A stretch of 64,000 nucleotides of DNA from Nitrospira sp. (lineage in GTDB: Bacteria; Nitrospirota; Nitrospiria; Nitrospirales; Nitrospiraceae). Location of the stretch: assembly GCA_030444405.1 (NCBI GenBank), contig JARFPM010000001.1, positions 31,091-95,090 on the forward strand, given 5' to 3'. The translations under genes and the position numbers were made by a program. The notes under the pieces were generated by a model. The model did not search any database and was not told where the DNA came from. It saw only the letters and a program-made list of their open reading frames with translations. Positions within the stretch are counted from its first letter, which is position 1. Each line of letters opens with the position of its first letter. This document shows, piece after piece, positions 23,440-32,528 of this stretch.

Positions 23440-25838
23440 ACGTCCTTTGCGGCGTCTGCAGCTTCCATAGGCTCACTCCCGTTTCCGGCCGGCCCGTACT
23501 CCGAGTCCGGATTGAAGGCCGCCGGCAGCACCTCTTCAATCCGTTCAGCCAGGATGAAGGTCAGTTCATCGCGCACTTCTTGTGGGACATCCTTGAGATC
23601 TTTCTCGTTGGCCTTCGGCAGGATGATGCGCTTGATTCCTGCACGATGCGCCGCCAGCATTTTTTCCTTAATACCTCCTACCGGCAAGACAAGTCCGCTC
23701 AGGCTCATTTCCCCTGTCATAGCCGTGTCGCTACGCACGGCTCTGCCCTCGTAAGCGGAAGCCAACGCGGTGGCCATGGTGATACCGGCCGATGGACCAT
23801 CCTTTGGAATGGCCCCGGAGGGCACGTGGATATGGACTCCGTTCCGCTTAAAACGCGAGATGTCCAAGCCCATGCTCTCGGCATGGGACCACAGATAGCT
23901 CCTGGCCGCGCGAGCAGACTCCTGCATGACGTCGCCTAGTTGCCCTGTGAGGGTCATCTCATGACCTCCAGGGAGCAAGGTGGTTTCAATATAGAGCACA
24001 TCGCCACCGGTCGGGGTCCAGGCGAGGCCGGTGGCGACACCTGGAGGCAGACTCTTCCGAGCCTCTTCCGGCATAAACCGTTCGGAGCCCAGCCACTCAC
24101 CGAGGACATCCGCCTGAATATCGACGGGCAGCCGCTCCTGGCCTTCCAGAAGATCAGCGAATGTGAGGGCCACTTTTCTCGTCAACCGTCCCAGCATCTG
24201 CTCGAGTTGGCGCACGCCGGCTTCTCTCGTGTAGCGCGAAATGACGAGATTCAACACCTCGTCTGTGAGCACAGCTTGGTTTGCCTCGATGCCTGCCTCC
24301 TTGAGCCGTCTCGGCCAGAGATAGCGTCGGGCGATTTCAGCTTTCTCTCGCTCGCTATAGCCTTGAAGGCGAATGACTTCCATCCGATCCAACAAGGGTT
24401 GGCTGATGGTATCGAGGGTATTGGCAGTGGTGATAAAGAAGACCTTCGACAAATCGAACGGGAGGTCCAAATAATGATCACGGAATGTGTGATTCTGTGC
24501 GGGATCCAGAATTTCTAAGAGGGCCGAAGCCGGATCGCCTCGAAAATCGCGCCCCATCTTGTCGACTTCATCGAGCATCAAGACTGGATTGTTGACTCCT
24601 GCCCGGCGGATGGCCTGAATAATGCGACCCGGGAGTGCCCCAACGTATGTACGGCGATGGCCGCGCAGTTCTGCTTCGTCATGGACGCCGCCCAAGCTGA
24701 ATCGTTCGAACGTCCGACCCATTGCCCTCGCAATCGACTGTCCCAGACTTGTCTTGCCGACGCCGGGAGGACCGACGAGGCAGAGAATCGGGGCCTTCGC
24801 CGTCGGGTTGAGCTTCAAGACCGCTAGGTGTTCGACGATACGTTCTTTCACTTCCTTGATCCCGTAGTGGTCTTCCTCCAACACCTGTCGGACCCTTGAA
24901 AGGTTGAGATGTTCTTCGGATGCCTTGGTCCAAGGCAGTTCGAGAACCAGTTCAAGGTAAGTCCGAAGGACTTGATGGTCTGGTGACGTGGGCGGTACTT
25001 TGGCCAACCGCGTGACTTCACGCTCGACCTCTTTGCGAATATGGTCGGGCAGGTCGGCTTCAGCGATCAGTCGCTTGAGACGAGCCACCTCGTTCTCGTC
25101 GTCCGCACCTTCGCCCAGCTCTTCCTGGATGGCTTTTAGTTGTTCGCGCAAGATGTACTCGCGTTGATTCTTGCCGATTTTTGTCTGCGCATCCTTGGCG
25201 ATCTTTTCCCGCAACTGGAGTATTTGGATTTCCTTAGACAGCGCGGCGTAGAGGCTGCGAAGGAGGTCCAGCGTCGAAGAACACTCGAGTAATCGCTGCT
25301 CTTCGACCACATTGAGATTGACGAGGGAGGCGATACGATAGGCCAGCGCCACAGAATCATCCTCATCGCTCAGCACCGCGCCGACTTCTTGGATGCCGGG
25401 AGCTTGAATCAGTCTTGGTAAGTCGGACACAAGTTCTTGAATGGCTCGGTGAAGGGCTTGGACTTCCGGTCCATCGTCCGTCGGACGCCCTAAAGAACGG
25501 ATACGCACGATGGGGTAGGGAGTGGACTGTTCTTCTTTCATGAGGACGACGCGATCCAGCCCTTGAACCAGCGCGTGAATCGTTCCCTCGGACGACTGAC
25601 CGATTTGCTTGACGATCGCCTTCGTGCCGATGGAATACAAATCGGCGAGTGCCGGTTCTTCGGTCTGGGGATCTCGCTGCGCTACCACGACGATCGTCTT
25701 CTCTTCAGTCTTCATTGCAGCATTGACGGCAGCTATTGACCGCTCCCGCCCGACCGTCAGCGGCATCATCACCCCTGGGAACAATACCGTCCGTTTGACG
25801 GGGAGTATCGGTAATGTCGACACCACATTATTTTCCAT
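23436..25838 (-). CDS. lon: ATP-dependent protease Lon
   Basis: Full-length, 800 residues. The N-terminal substrate domain begins STLPILPVKRTVLFPGVMMP; the AAA+ module has Walker A LVGPPGVGKTSLGQ and Walker B NPVLMLDEVDKMG; the protease domain has the catalytic serine in KDGPSAGITMATAL and the lysine in PVGGIKEKMLAAHRAG. It degrades misfolded and regulatory proteins, including tmRNA-tagged ones. A longer frame reaches 25907, but AAGGAGGGG just before ATG 25838 and the family N terminus set the start. An extended -10 promoter lies 31 bases upstream. It is convergent with the unknown 422-residue gene, overlapping it by 4 bases. Confidence 0.97.
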   Translation of the reverse strand: MENNVVSTLPILPVKRTVLFPGVMMPLTVGRERSIAAVNAAMKTEEKTIVVVAQRDPQTEEPALADLYSIGTKAIVKQIGQSSEGTIHALVQGLDRVVLMKEEQSTPYPIVRIRSLGRPTDDGPEVQALHRAIQELVSDLPRLIQAPGIQEVGAVLSDEDDSVALAYRIASLVNLNVVEEQRLLECSSTLDLLRSLYAALSKEIQILQLREKIAKDAQTKIGKNQREYILREQLKAIQEELGEGADDENEVARLKRLIAEADLPDHIRKEVEREVTRLAKVPPTSPDHQVLRTYLELVLELPWTKASEEHLNLSRVRQVLEEDHYGIKEVKERIVEHLAVLKLNPTAKAPILCLVGPPGVGKTSLGQSIARAMGRTFERFSLGGVHDEAELRGHRRTYVGALPGRIIQAIRRAGVNNPVLMLDEVDKMGRDFRGDPASALLEILDPAQNHTFRDHYLDLPFDLSKVFFITTANTLDTISQPLLDRMEVIRLQGYSEREKAEIARRYLWPRRLKEAGIEANQAVLTDEVLNLVISRYTREAGVRQLEQMLGRLTRKVALTFADLLEGQERLPVDIQADVLGEWLGSERFMPEEARKSLPPGVATGLAWTPTGGDVLYIETTLLPGGHEMTLTGQLGDVMQESARAARSYLWSHAESMGLDISRFKRNGVHIHVPSGAIPKDGPSAGITMATALASAYEGRAVRSDTAMTGEMSLSGLVLPVGGIKEKMLAAHRAGIKRIILPKANEKDLKDVPQEVRDELTFILAERIEEVLPAAFNPDSEYGPAGNGSEPMEAADAAKDV

Positions 25839-25868
25839 GAAAACCCCTCCTTGCTCAGGGTTCAACAC

Positions 25869-25877
25869 ATTATAGCA
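25869..25877 (-). promoter_or_regulatory. extended -10 promoter of lon
   Basis: On the minus strand TGCTATAAT is a perfect extended -10 (TGnTATAAT) located 31 bases before the lon start. No good -35 is spaced at 17, as expected for extended -10 promoters. A TTGACT lies further upstream at a 27-base distance and is probably irrelevant. No CIRCE element is seen. Confidence 0.5.
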
Positions 25878-26210
25878 GCCTGATAGGTTTCCCCGCACAG
25901 AAGTCAAGGGGAAGGGACCGAGGATGAGTGGTCACTAACGGACGCAAGAGGAATGGCCCAATAGGCGAATGAGACGCCAGATCACAGTCTTGCCCACTTC
26001 ATTCAATCTGCTTGCATGTGGACGCACCACATTGGAGGAGAGCAGGCTGCGGGCTATTTCACGCGGACTTGCGTGCGATAGCTGGTGACTGCCGAGACGT
26101 GGATGACGACATCGGTCAGCACGCCATGGGTATGTACGTTTGCGATCGCCGGTATCCGTGTTCTCCACGTGCCGGTGCCCTTGGCAATCTTGGCGTGGGT
26201 GAGCCGATCA
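25878..26210. other. intergenic region without a supported gene
   Basis: About 330 bases upstream of lon and downstream of the methyltransferase gene. On the minus strand a frame reading RLTHAKIAKGTGT and NVHTHGVLTDVVIHV looks faintly like a BON domain but has no start codon of its own, so at best it is a gene remnant. Nothing else is recognised. Confidence 0.4.
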
Positions 26211-27386
26211 TCAAGCCTGGTTTGTCGGTCTGAGGCGTCGCCTCGCTCCGCCTTGGACGATCACGAACTCATAGACCCGGCATTCCAATGCTCCGTTGAA
26301 GAGGGGAATGCGTTTGGATGGCGTCAGCCCAATCAGCTTCGATAAGCGAGCATCGCCTGTCAGCACATAGGCACGCCATCCGGCGAAGCGTTGCTTCAGC
26401 CAATCGCCCAGCTTGGGATAAAACGACTCCAGTTCGTCCGACCGGCTGAGGCGGACTCCATAGGGCGGATTGATGACCATCACGCCTTTGTCCGTCGGCG
26501 CTTCCAGATCCAGAATGTTACTTTGCTTCAGCCGGACATCAATCGCGACTCCAGCGCCCTGAAACATCCGCTGCGCCACCTTCACCATCGCCGGATCCCG
26601 GTCTGAAGCATAGATCGCGGCCGGCGCCTGGGCCACTTGTTTGGCCCGCGCCGCTTCGCGAAGATGGTCCCACCGCTGTGCATCGTGAACAAGGAATCGT
26701 TCAAAGCTAAAGTTGCGTGAGATGCCCGGCGCGATCTGGCGAGCCATGAAGGCGGCTTCGAGAGGAATCGTTCCGCTCCCGCACATGGGATCGAGCAGCA
26801 CATCGTTCGCGCTCCAGCCGGCGAGCCGTAGAATTCCCGCCGCCAGGTTTTCTCTGAGGGGTGCTTCGACCGAGCCCACCCGATGGCCACGTTTAAACAG
26901 TGGCTCTCCGGATGTATCCACATAAAACGTAACGGTGCTCTGGTCCAGAAAGGCGTCGAGCCTGATGTTCGGTCGCTCCGTATCGACGCTGGGGCGACGT
27001 TGTTTGCCCGCGGCAAACTTATCGCAGATGGCGTCTTTGATACGAAGGGTTAGGAAGTCCAGGCTGGGGAGGGGACATCGACGGGCGCTCACCTTCACCT
27101 TGATCGTCTGAGCCGGCGTGAACCAATCGGGCCAGGCAAGCGCATAGGCGGCGTTATAGACATCGTGTTCTGTTCTGTAGGGGCTCTGGCCGACTTCCCA
27201 AAGGACACGGCTGGCGATGTGCGTGTTGAGATTGACCCAGTACATGGTCGACCAGGGCGCGCTGAAGCTGACGCCTCCTTCCGTCTTGGTCGTCGTTGAC
27301 ACGCCAAGGCTATGCAGCTCTCCCTCAAGTACGCCTTCAAGCCCATGTGGGCAAGGTGCAAAGAATCTACGTTTTGTGCTATCCAT
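26211..27386 (-). CDS. class I SAM-dependent rRNA methyltransferase with THUMP domain (RlmL N-terminal/YpsC type)
   Basis: A 391-residue protein. The N-terminal region (FFAPCPHGLEGVLEGELHSL) and the ferredoxin-like/THUMP part precede a Rossmann methyltransferase with DPMCGSGTIPLEAAFMARQ and the N6/N2-methyl motif NPPYGVRLS. This matches the family that methylates 23S rRNA guanosine (RlmL, first half) or its Gram-positive homologue. It lacks the second methyltransferase (RlmK) found in the enterobacterial fusion. The ATG at 27386 has GGAG 7 bases before it and matches the family N terminus; an upstream extension to 27440 would cross the divergent NUDIX gene start. Confidence 0.87.
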   Translation of the reverse strand: MDSTKRRFFAPCPHGLEGVLEGELHSLGVSTTTKTEGGVSFSAPWSTMYWVNLNTHIASRVLWEVGQSPYRTEHDVYNAAYALAWPDWFTPAQTIKVKVSARRCPLPSLDFLTLRIKDAICDKFAAGKQRRPSVDTERPNIRLDAFLDQSTVTFYVDTSGEPLFKRGHRVGSVEAPLRENLAAGILRLAGWSANDVLLDPMCGSGTIPLEAAFMARQIAPGISRNFSFERFLVHDAQRWDHLREAARAKQVAQAPAAIYASDRDPAMVKVAQRMFQGAGVAIDVRLKQSNILDLEAPTDKGVMVINPPYGVRLSRSDELESFYPKLGDWLKQRFAGWRAYVLTGDARLSKLIGLTPSKRIPLFNGALECRVYEFVIVQGGARRRLRPTNQA

Positions 27387-27423
27387 TTTATTCTCCGATG
27401 ATTGCTGATTCAGAGGCCGCCTG

Positions 27424-27966
27424 ATGAATTTTTGCAGCACCTGTGGGAAGTCTGTGATCCAAAAAGTTCCGCCCGGCGATAACCTGCCCCGGTTCGTGTG
27501 CGAAACGTGTCAGGCCATTCATTACCATAATCCCAAGATCGTCGCGGGCTGTATTCCGGAATGGGAGGATCAAATCCTCTTATGCCGGCGGGCCATCGAG
27601 CCACGTCTTGGGCTTTGGACATTCCCGGCAGGATTCATGGAGCTTGGCGAAAGCACGGAACAAGCAGCAGTTCGCGAAACACAGGAAGAAGCGCATGCCG
27701 ATGTGAGGATCGCCGGACTCTATGCTGTGCTGAGTCTTCCCAATATTGGGCAGGTCTATCTAGTGTTTCGCGGCCGAATGACGACGCCGGTATTTCAGGC
27801 GGGACCGGAAAGCCTGGACGTACGACTATTTCCCCTGTCAGAGATTCCCTGGGAGACGATGGCCTTTCCCGTGGTGAGCGAAGCTCTGAGACGTTACGTG
27901 TCCGACGCGAAATCCGGGGAATTCCGACTCCATCTCGACAGCCTGCCGGACAAGCCTGGGTTCTAA
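27424..27966 (+). CDS. NUDIX hydrolase with N-terminal zinc ribbon
   Basis: A 180-residue protein. The zinc ribbon uses CSTC (residues 4-7) and CETC (~26-29), followed by HYHNPKIVAGCIPEW, then a NUDIX box GFMELGESTEQAAVRETQEE that fits the GX5EX7REUXEEXGU pattern. The ribbon-plus-NUDIX layout occurs in NudC-like NAD(H) pyrophosphatases and ADP-ribose/ADP-sugar hydrolases, but the SQPWPFPxS motif that marks NudC is not seen, so the substrate is open. It is divergent from the rRNA methyltransferase across 37 bases. Confidence 0.85.
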   Translation: MNFCSTCGKSVIQKVPPGDNLPRFVCETCQAIHYHNPKIVAGCIPEWEDQILLCRRAIEPRLGLWTFPAGFMELGESTEQAAVRETQEEAHADVRIAGLYAVLSLPNIGQVYLVFRGRMTTPVFQAGPESLDVRLFPLSEIPWETMAFPVVSEALRRYVSDAKSGEFRLHLDSLPDKPGF

Positions 27967-28206
27967 GCCGGCATCAAAGACTCCCTGCGCTTTGCGCTGG
28001 ATTTGGTAATCAGTGAATGTTGCAAACGCTTTCTGCCCCCCCTTTTCTCGATGAGCGACTAAACTCGCAGGGATTTTGAGGATGGCTTCTGCAAAAAAGC
28101 GCTTGGGGAAAGTCGTTCCAATGTGGTTTTCCAGCAGTCTCAGTCTGCTGAAACAATCTGCGACGTGCTTCATGTTGGAAGAATTACATGACGAGTGCGA
28201 GTCGCT

Positions 28207-28566
28207 TTAGGCCTTCGGCAACTCGTCTTTCGGAAAGACGAGAGCCTGTCCTGCCGTCACGGAGAGTTGCTCGACCACCCGCTTGAGTCGTTCTTGTTCA
28301 GCGGGTGCCACCGTTAAGAATTCGATGCCAATGCCCCGTGATCCGGACCAGCGGACGGTCCCCTTGCTGATGTGGATTGGGGTAGGTTCGCCGGACAATT
28401 CGATGAGTAATTCAACCTGCATGCCGGTAAATGGCTGGACGACGCTTTCTAACCGGCACCCTTTTACAGAGAGATCCTTCACGGAAGCGTTGTATCGAAG
28501 TTTGTCTCTCTGAACCAACGTGCTTGGCATTGCAACTGGAAACCGGGGGAATTTCCGAATAACCAT
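28207..28566 (-). CDS. PilZ domain protein
   Basis: A 119-residue single-domain PilZ protein. The N-terminal RKFPRFPVAMPSTLV corresponds to the RxxxR c-di-GMP-binding arginines, and NASVKDLSVKGCRLESV to the D/NxSxxG motif (here DLSVKG). It ends with GIGIEFLTVAPAEQERL, typical of the family. It presumably binds c-di-GMP and relays it to a partner. It stands alone on the minus strand; the 240 bases between it and the upstream-placed NUDIX gene contain nothing recognised. Confidence 0.85.
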   Translation of the reverse strand: MVIRKFPRFPVAMPSTLVQRDKLRYNASVKDLSVKGCRLESVVQPFTGMQVELLIELSGEPTPIHISKGTVRWSGSRGIGIEFLTVAPAEQERLKRVVEQLSVTAGQALVFPKDELPKA

Positions 28567-28768
28567 CGTCCCATCCTCGTGTCTGTTGACAGGCCTCTCA
28601 CCGCCCGTGCATGGATTCGTCGTTCTGCCAACCGGTCGAGCGGTACCTATAGTGTTCTACTGAGCAGGCTATTGGTCCAACGCAATCTTGTCAACGAAAA
28701 GCCTGATCTGAACAAGCAGGTGGATTGGGAAAGAGAACGAGCTGTCACTGCTTAGTCGTGCAGCGGCG

Positions 28769-29257
28769 TCACCAACGGTAGCCCCAATAACCGTAAGGTC
28801 GTGGGCCCCAAAAGGGACGGTAATAGGGACGGTAATAGGGTGAGGCGTAAATACCAGTGCTGCCAAAGTGGAGTCCGAACCCGAGTCCGAGGCCGAGGGG
28901 ATAACCATGGGAGTAGGGATAGGAAGAGGGGATTGGGATCATGGTTGTGGTGGGCCGCTCTGCAAGCTGGCGTTGTAGGTCGGTTGTTGCCGTGGTTTGA
29001 CGATCGAGCTGATCTTTTAGTTGACTCACGGCACCATGTTGTGCCTGAAGTTTCCCTTCAAGCTCCGCAATCTTCTTCTGCTGCGCTTCCATGAAGGCAT
29101 TCATGCAACGGGTCTGCGCGTCGCCTGTGTAGTTCGAACACTCCCACGGTAATTGGAGGGTTTCAGCGAAGGACGGAAAGGGGAGAAGGGCGCAAGCTAA
29201 GCTTCCGGCCCAAACTGATACTCGCCATAACCGATACCGGAAGGTCTCCACGTTCAT
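28769..29257 (-). CDS. exported coiled-coil protein with Gly/Tyr/Pro-rich C terminus
   Basis: A 162-residue protein with signal peptide VSVWAGSLACALLPFPSFAE. The mature N-terminal region has two cysteines (WECSNYTGDAQTRCMNAF), then a coiled coil of about 45 residues (KKIAELEGKLQAQHGAVSQL), then a low-complexity C terminus repeating YYRPYYRPFWG and GYWGYRW. It is probably periplasmic or surface-associated. No family with known function is recognised. Such Tyr/Gly/Trp-rich tails can mediate self-association (inference). Confidence 0.65.
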   Translation of the reverse strand: MNVETFRYRLWRVSVWAGSLACALLPFPSFAETLQLPWECSNYTGDAQTRCMNAFMEAQQKKIAELEGKLQAQHGAVSQLKDQLDRQTTATTDLQRQLAERPTTTMIPIPSSYPYSHGYPLGLGLGFGLHFGSTGIYASPYYRPYYRPFWGPRPYGYWGYRW

Positions 29258-29430
29258 GGCTCCCTTCTACTCGACTGGTTAGAGGCTACCACGAGAACTT
29301 CACTTTAAATAGATTGGCGCTGGAGCTTGCCGAACGATCCTTCAAGGCGTGGTCGAACGGCGCGTTTGATTTTGGCGCAGGGGACTCCTACAATGCACCG
29401 GTTAAGCGACTGTAACGATGAGCTGGGCGC

Positions 29431-30144
29431 ATGCCTGCGCGACGACCTCCCAACAAGAAAAAACTCGGCAAGTCCGGTCTGCCGGATCTTTCTGCTAAGC
29501 GCCGATTCCAACTGCGTCTCCTGAAGTGGTATGGAGAACACGGTCGGGATCTACCCTGGCGCAAAACGTCAAATCCGTATCATATCCTTGTTTCAGAAGT
29601 GATGCTTCAACAGACCCAAGTTGATCGAGTGATTCCCAAGTACCACGAGTTCTTGGAACGCTATCCCAGTTTCGAAGACCTGGCAGAAGCTCCTGTCGCC
29701 GATGTCAAGAAGACTTGGTATCCCCTTGGGTATAACATTCGCCCGGAGCGGCTGCATGGAATCGCTTGCGAAACGGTGGAACGGTACGGAGGGAAATTAC
29801 CCAATGACGCTGACGAGTTGCTCTCATTCAAAGGGATCGGGCGGTATACTGCCGGGGCTATTCGCTCCTTTGCGTTCAATGAAGATGCGCCCATTCTGGA
29901 CACGAATGTAATACGTGTCTTACACAGGGTGTTTGTCGCTGAGGGTGATCCGAAGGCACAGAAGACGAAGCTGTGGGAATTGTCTGAAAATTTGATTCCA
30001 CCGGGGAAAGGGTATGACTTTAATCAGGCTCTCATGGACTTTGGAGCGATGGTATGCACAGCTCGTGATCCCTATTGTCTCCTCTGTCCGATGAAATCGT
30101 TCTGCAAGACATATCCGTTCAGTTCGGTGACGCGTGAACGGTAG
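29431..30144 (+). CDS. mutY: A/G-specific adenine glycosylase, short form (MutY)
   Basis: A 237-residue HhH-GPD glycosylase. It has LPWRKTSNPYHILVSEVMLQ with Glu56, helix-hairpin-helix LLSFKGIGRYTAGAI, and Asp157 in PILDTNVIRVL, the acidic pair expected of MutY. Cysteines at 209, 216, 219 and 225 (C-x6-C-x2-C-x5-C) bind a 4Fe-4S cluster. It removes adenine opposite 8-oxoguanine. Ordinary MutY is about 350 residues and carries a C-terminal NUDIX-like domain that reads 8-oxoG; that part is absent here, and a separate NUDIX gene follows directly. Related HhH glycosylases such as MIG/TDG-type are an alternative. Confidence 0.83.
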   Translation: MPARRPPNKKKLGKSGLPDLSAKRRFQLRLLKWYGEHGRDLPWRKTSNPYHILVSEVMLQQTQVDRVIPKYHEFLERYPSFEDLAEAPVADVKKTWYPLGYNIRPERLHGIACETVERYGGKLPNDADELLSFKGIGRYTAGAIRSFAFNEDAPILDTNVIRVLHRVFVAEGDPKAQKTKLWELSENLIPPGKGYDFNQALMDFGAMVCTARDPYCLLCPMKSFCKTYPFSSVTRER

Positions 30145-30154
30145 CAGGCTGATC

Positions 30155-30559
30155 ATGCAAGTCATTGAAGTGGCAGCGGGCCTCATCCGCCGTGACGGTC
30201 GCTATTTGATCGCCCGTCGAAAGCCCGGCGCCCACTTAGCCGGTTTCTGGGAGTTCCCAGGCGGAAAACGGGAAACGGGCGAATCCTTAACGGAGTGTTT
30301 GCAACGGGAGCTGTTCGAAGAGCTGAGCATTCGCGTCGACCTTCCTATTCCGTATCGGATCGTTCGGCACGGCTATCCGGATAGAATCATAGAGTTGCAT
30401 TTTTTTCGATGTGCCATTGAACAGGGGGAACCAATGCCTATCGGCTGTGAAGAAATCCGATGGGTATATCCCGAAGACCTCACGCAGTTTAAGTTCCCGC
30501 CGGCAGACTGCGCGGTGATCGAAGCCTTGCGGCGCGATGCGTTCGGAGTTTCACGATGA
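30155..30559 (+). CDS. mutT: NUDIX hydrolase, MutT/8-oxo-dGTP diphosphatase type
   Basis: A 134-residue NUDIX protein starting MQVIEVAAGLIRRDGRYLIA, close to the MutT N terminus, with the box GGKRETGESLTECLQRELFEEL. GFWEFPGGK is typical of 8-oxo-dGTPases. A GTG at 30134 would overlap mutY, but ATG 30155 fits the family. It may clean the nucleotide pool, or stand in for the missing C-terminal domain of the preceding MutY (inference). Its stop overlaps the next ATG by 4 bases (ATGA). Confidence 0.85.
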   Translation: MQVIEVAAGLIRRDGRYLIARRKPGAHLAGFWEFPGGKRETGESLTECLQRELFEELSIRVDLPIPYRIVRHGYPDRIIELHFFRCAIEQGEPMPIGCEEIRWVYPEDLTQFKFPPADCAVIEALRRDAFGVSR

Positions 30560-31272
30560 AGGTGGTGCTCGATATCGAAACCGTTCAAGGGACCCGCGAC
30601 GAATGGGCCCGCCTGGTGGGTAAGGTGCCGGCGAACAGTGAATCCTCTCAGAGGTGGGAGGGGTATGATCTGTTTGCCGCAGGAGCCGCTGAAGAACAGC
30701 GCCGCGCGGAGGACGAGTCCTATGCCAAGTCAGCGTTTGATGGGACGTTCAGCCGCATCGTCTGCATCGGTCTGCTGGAGTTTTCCGATCAGATGGAAGC
30801 ACGCAGTGCCGTCGCCTGGTTCGGGACGAACGAACGTGAGCTTCTCCGTCAATTTTGGGCGAGACTGGCCCAGGACCGTCCTACCTTGTTCATCACGCAT
30901 AACGGGCTTGGCTTTGATCTGCCATTCATCAAAAAGAGGTCGATCATCAATCAAGTGAAACCCAGCCTCGACATCAACCTCGCAAAATTCCGGACCGAAC
31001 CGGTCTATGACACGATGGCCATCTGGAGTAATTGGGATACGAGGGGTTGGATCAAGCTCGATGTATTGGCCCGAGCATTACAGGTCGACACGAAGTCGGG
31101 GAGTGGGGAACAAGTCGCTGAAATGTGGGAGAGGAGGCAAGGTCGTGAGCTTGCACAGTACTGTCTGCAAGATACCTATGTGACCTATGCCTGCTACTGC
31201 CGCATGAACTTTCGCCAGCCCCTGTCCAGGGAAGTCGTCCTACTGCAACCTGAGCTCTACGATGTTGGTTGA
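30556..31272 (+). CDS. predicted 3'-5' exonuclease (DEDD/RNase H-like)
   Basis: A 238-residue protein with the three exonuclease motifs: Exo I VVLDIETVQG (DxE), Exo II FITHNGLGFDLPFI, and Exo III YCLQDTYVTYACY. The family is the PolB-like 3'-5' exonuclease found as a stand-alone protein (DUF2400-like/predicted polymerase-B exonuclease). It probably trims DNA in repair. It overlaps mutT by 4 bases and is thus in one operon with mutY and mutT, so the set looks like an oxidative-damage repair unit. Confidence 0.8.
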   Translation: MKVVLDIETVQGTRDEWARLVGKVPANSESSQRWEGYDLFAAGAAEEQRRAEDESYAKSAFDGTFSRIVCIGLLEFSDQMEARSAVAWFGTNERELLRQFWARLAQDRPTLFITHNGLGFDLPFIKKRSIINQVKPSLDINLAKFRTEPVYDTMAIWSNWDTRGWIKLDVLARALQVDTKSGSGEQVAEMWERRQGRELAQYCLQDTYVTYACYCRMNFRQPLSREVVLLQPELYDVG

Positions 31273-31284
31273 TCGATCAGTCGA

Positions 31285-32295
31285 TCAACGGGTCGGATGC
31301 GCTTCCGCCGATTTCTTTTTCGGGGCTGGGCGGGCGGCTGTCTTCCTGGCCTTCATTGCTTTTACTTCATCCGTTCGTTGACGAAGCTCTTGCTTCATCC
31401 ACGCTGCTTCCTTCTTCAGCATCGCGATCTCGGAGTCTTTGAGTTTGTTGGCCTCACGCGCATCACGGAGCTCATCAAGCTTTCTGTTCAACAGATCTTC
31501 CGCGGCCAATTCAGGCGTTCCGGATTGGCTCCGACTACGTACGTGGAACTCTTGGGGGTCTAAAAGAGAATCTTCCTGTGGGGGTGCTATTTTCACAGTC
31601 GAAGTGCTCGGGGCCGGCATAGCGACTGGTGCGATTGGAGCGGCCTGAGACGCGGAAACCGGCATGGGCTTGGAAACTCCTGCTACAGTGGGTGAGGTCG
31701 GTATCGGTCCCTTGGCGAGGGCTTGGTAGTCTATCACCATCGTCATAGCTCCGCTTCCCAGAGCGACGAAGGACGGGGGTTTTTCGAGATGAGCGGCAGA
31801 ACTAGGAATGAATCCCGAGGCCTTCCTGTTTTGAGAAGGAGCGATTGTCAGATAAATCGATCCTTTATGCATATAGAGGGTGCCCGCTGTGGGTTCAGTG
31901 CCTGACCCTGCCGATGGAGACACCTTGAAACCGACAATCTGCTCCGGTTTCGCTTGCAATAAGCCTTGGGCTAGCAGGGGAGCAAGAAACTCGGCGTCTT
32001 CATCGCTGAATACTCTCATCGGCTTGCTGCCACTGGCGGGCATGTTGCCTGACATTTTCTGAACGTCGTCGGTCACTACGCCTTTGACTATTTTCAGCAT
32101 CGTTATCGGGTCGATGGTGGCTGGATGGCTGGCTTCAAATGACCAATCGGCGATTTCCTTGAGATAGATGGAGCCTTTGGCGTTTTTGTGAAGCTTTGTC
32201 TCTCCGGAAAACATCGAACAACCGGCCACGATCAGGCAGGTGAACATCAACGCACCGACATATTGGGAACTGCGGACATTGAAATAGGCATGCAT
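31285..32295 (-). CDS. lipoprotein with C-terminal coiled coil
   Basis: A 336-residue protein. MHAYFNVRSSQYVGALMFTC is followed by LIVAGCSMFSGE, a lipobox with Cys at about residue 25. The next ~160 residues carry the pattern WSFEASHPATIDPITMLKIV and VFSDEDAEFLAPLLAQGL, then a Pro/Ala linker, a coiled coil (LLNRKLDELRDAREANKLKD..) and a Lys/Arg/Ala-rich end. A longer frame reaches 32589, but GAGGAG ahead of ATG 32295 and the signal peptide define the start. Function unknown; possibly a secretin-pilotin or secretion-pathway lipoprotein. Confidence 0.72.
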   Translation of the reverse strand: MHAYFNVRSSQYVGALMFTCLIVAGCSMFSGETKLHKNAKGSIYLKEIADWSFEASHPATIDPITMLKIVKGVVTDDVQKMSGNMPASGSKPMRVFSDEDAEFLAPLLAQGLLQAKPEQIVGFKVSPSAGSGTEPTAGTLYMHKGSIYLTIAPSQNRKASGFIPSSAAHLEKPPSFVALGSGAMTMVIDYQALAKGPIPTSPTVAGVSKPMPVSASQAAPIAPVAMPAPSTSTVKIAPPQEDSLLDPQEFHVRSRSQSGTPELAAEDLLNRKLDELRDAREANKLKDSEIAMLKKEAAWMKQELRQRTDEVKAMKARKTAARPAPKKKSAEAHPTR

Positions 32296-32390
32296 ATGGC
32301 ATCTCCTCATCAGATATGGTCTTGTGGCCGAGGGGGCCGTTCTTCCTATTTGACGAAAGATCTGAATCTTTTTGTGGTTCGGACGTCGAA

Positions 32391-32528
32391 CTACCAGATG
32401 CCTAAGCCCATGAGCACCATGCCGATCGCCAACCATCCGACTACTCCGACTGAAATAATTGTTTCGAGTGTGATGCCTCGGTCGGACGGGTTTGGATTGG
32501 GCTTTGAATCGGAGTCGGCGGACTTCAT
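32391..32528 (-). CDS. small single-pass membrane protein
   Basis: A possible 45-residue protein beginning MKSADSDSKPNPNPSDRG with a C-terminal hydrophobic helix (LETIISVGVVGWLAIGMVLM). A helix of this quality in a short frame on the same strand as the neighbouring lipoprotein gene suggests it is real. The ribosome-binding site is weak, and a longer start at 32582 is possible. Confidence 0.4.
   Translation of the reverse strand: MKSADSDSKPNPNPSDRGITLETIISVGVVGWLAIGMVLMGLGIW

Noticed and set aside
25935..26168. Minus-strand open frame between lon and the methyltransferase, and a BON-like reading (NVHTHGVLTDVVIHV) in another frame
   Set aside because: The BON-like reading has no start codon and the match is weak; no upstream signals. 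At most a remnant.
27838..28173. Minus-strand frame of 111 codons overlapping the NUDIX 3' end
   Set aside because: Antisense to a conserved coding end; no signals.
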